Source of the DNA: Holzapfeliella floricola DSM 23037 = JCM 16512
Lineage (GTDB): Bacteria; Bacillota; Bacilli; Lactobacillales; Lactobacillaceae
Reading direction: 5' to 3'
Assembly (NCBI RefSeq): GCF_001436605.1
Contig: NZ_AYZL01000019.1
Location: 45,160-78,682 of the forward strand
DNA length: 33,523 nucleotides
Positions within the stretch are counted from its first letter, which is position 1, and the number at the start of each line of letters is the position of its first letter. A program made the translations under genes and the position numbers. This document shows, piece by piece, positions 32,757 through 33,523 of the stretch. The notes below the pieces were generated by a model that saw nothing but the letters and a program-made list of their open reading frames with translations, ran no database searches and was not told the origin of the DNA.

Positions 32757-33523
32757 ATGTTTAGTAAAGTCTTAGTGGCTAATCGTGGAGAGATTGCCTT
32801 ACAAATTATTAGATCTTTACAAGAAATGAATATTAAAGCTGTTGCAATTTATTCAACTGCTGACAAAAACGAATTGTTCGTTAAACAAGCTGATGAAGCG
32901 GTGTGTATCGGTGAAGGACAACCTGCCAAATCATATCTGGATATGTCAGAAGTTATTAGTGCAGCTGTTCTAACCGGATGTGAAGCACTTCATCCAGGAT
33001 ATGGATTCTTATCTGAAAATGCTGAATTCGCTGAATTATGTGAAAGTTGTGGCATTACTTATATTGGTCCAAAATACCAAACAATTAACTTAATGGGGAA
33101 TAAATCAAATGCACGTCTAGCTATGAAAAACAGCGGTGTGCCTGTTATTCCCGGTAGTGATGGTTTAGTTGATACTGCTGAAGATGCTGTCAAAATCGCT
33201 GAACAAATCGGCTACCCAGTCATGCTAAAAGCTGCTGATGGTGGTGGCGGTAAAGGTATGCGTCAAGCTAATAATAAAGAAGAAGTATTGACTTTATTTG
33301 AACAAACTCAACAAGAAGCAAAGCTGTCTTTCAATAACGGTAGTCTTTACTTAGAAAAGATTATCGAAAATGCCAAGCATATCGAAGTTCAAGTCATGAG
33401 CGATCAATTTGGCAATACTGTTTATTTCCCTGAACGTGATTGTTCACTTCAATTCCATCACCAAAAGGTATTAGAAGAAACCCCTTGTCGACTAATCAAC
33501 AATACTCAACGTCAAAAATTGGG
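32757..33523 (+). CDS. accC: Biotin carboxylase, 5' part, cut by the right edge
   Basis: Carboxylates biotin on AccB with ATP and bicarbonate. The ATG at 32757 follows GAGGAGG at 8 bases. The first 255 residues are visible: the N-terminal domain FSKVLVANRGEIALQIIR, HPGYGFLSENAEF, the ATP-grasp glycine loop KAADGGGGKGM, HIEVQVM and ERDCSLQFHHQK. Where E. coli has QRRHQK this protein has QFHHQK, but the His/Lys pair used in catalysis is kept. accD, accA and an enoyl reductase would be expected beyond the edge. Confidence 0.93.
   Translation, partial: MFSKVLVANRGEIALQIIRSLQEMNIKAVAIYSTADKNELFVKQADEAVCIGEGQPAKSYLDMSEVISAAVLTGCEALHPGYGFLSENAEFAELCESCGITYIGPKYQTINLMGNKSNARLAMKNSGVPVIPGSDGLVDTAEDAVKIAEQIGYPVMLKAADGGGGKGMRQANNKEEVLTLFEQTQQEAKLSFNNGSLYLEKIIENAKHIEVQVMSDQFGNTVYFPERDCSLQFHHQKVLEETPCRLINNTQRQKL

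Noticed and set aside
33390-33475. Loss of the conserved RRHQK arginines in accC (FHHQK)
   Set aside because: Other lactic acid bacteria also vary at these two positions (for example NN) while keeping the catalytic His/Lys neighbourhood, so it is probably ordinary variation.
1-33523. CRISPR arrays, insertion sequences, integrase attachment sites
   Set aside because: No regularly spaced repeats, no transposase or integrase frames, no terminal inverted repeats with target duplications seen.

Overview
The window looks like chromosomal DNA of a low-GC lactic acid bacterium (Lactobacillales, probably Lactobacillaceae; genus not resolved). The reasons are strong AGGAGG-type ribosome sites, a fumarate-type (class 1A) dihydroorotate dehydrogenase without PyrK, a PyrR attenuator, a methionine T-box, a FabT-controlled type II fatty-acid cluster in lactobacillar order, and membrane-anchored DUF4767-like proteins. 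I see no insertion sequence, prophage, CRISPR array, rRNA or canonical tRNA.

Layout. 1-3.2 kb is accessory: a partial gene at the left edge behind a leader with a 13-codon ORF and two hairpins, an XRE regulator with a membrane domain, two small unknown genes, and an ABC-transporter remnant formed by an internal deletion. 3.2-4.2 kb holds galE. 4.2-11.9 kb holds the pyrimidine operon pyrB-pyrC-carA-carB-pyrD on the minus strand behind a PyrR attenuator; pyrR, pyrF and pyrE are not here. 11.9-15.6 kb holds adenine deaminase, a YdjM-like membrane protein and D-serine dehydratase. 15.8-17.5 kb holds two paralogous DUF4767-like genes flanking a ~250-nt predicted RNA with two tRNA-like modules. 17.7-22 kb holds an NAD(P)-binding protein, the Kup potassium transporter, a DJ-1/PfpI protein and a GNAT acetyltransferase without a normal start codon. 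22-25.4 kb holds mmuM/mmuP behind a methionine T-box, and pnuC. 25.5-26.5 kb holds a ketopantoate reductase-like gene. 26.7 kb to the right edge is the fatty-acid cluster fabZ-fabT-fabH-acpP-fabD-fabG-fabF-accB-fabZ-like-accC (accC cut by the edge).

How the genes work together. The pyr genes cover UMP synthesis from glutamine/bicarbonate to orotate, and attenuation should respond to uridine nucleotides through PyrR. mmuP and mmuM import S-methylmethionine and turn homocysteine into methionine, gated by uncharged tRNA-Met. The fab/acc genes make malonyl-CoA and run the elongation cycle; two palindromes upstream match the FabT operator, and fabT is the second gene, giving a feedback loop. The second FabZ-like protein lacks the catalytic His and may be a non-catalytic partner.

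The strongest candidate for something undescribed is the RNA at about 16527-16778. It has its own promoter and terminator, two acceptor-stem/T-arm minihelices with canonical T-loops, and a 14-bp central hairpin between them. All functions are inferred by reading the sequence; no database search was run.
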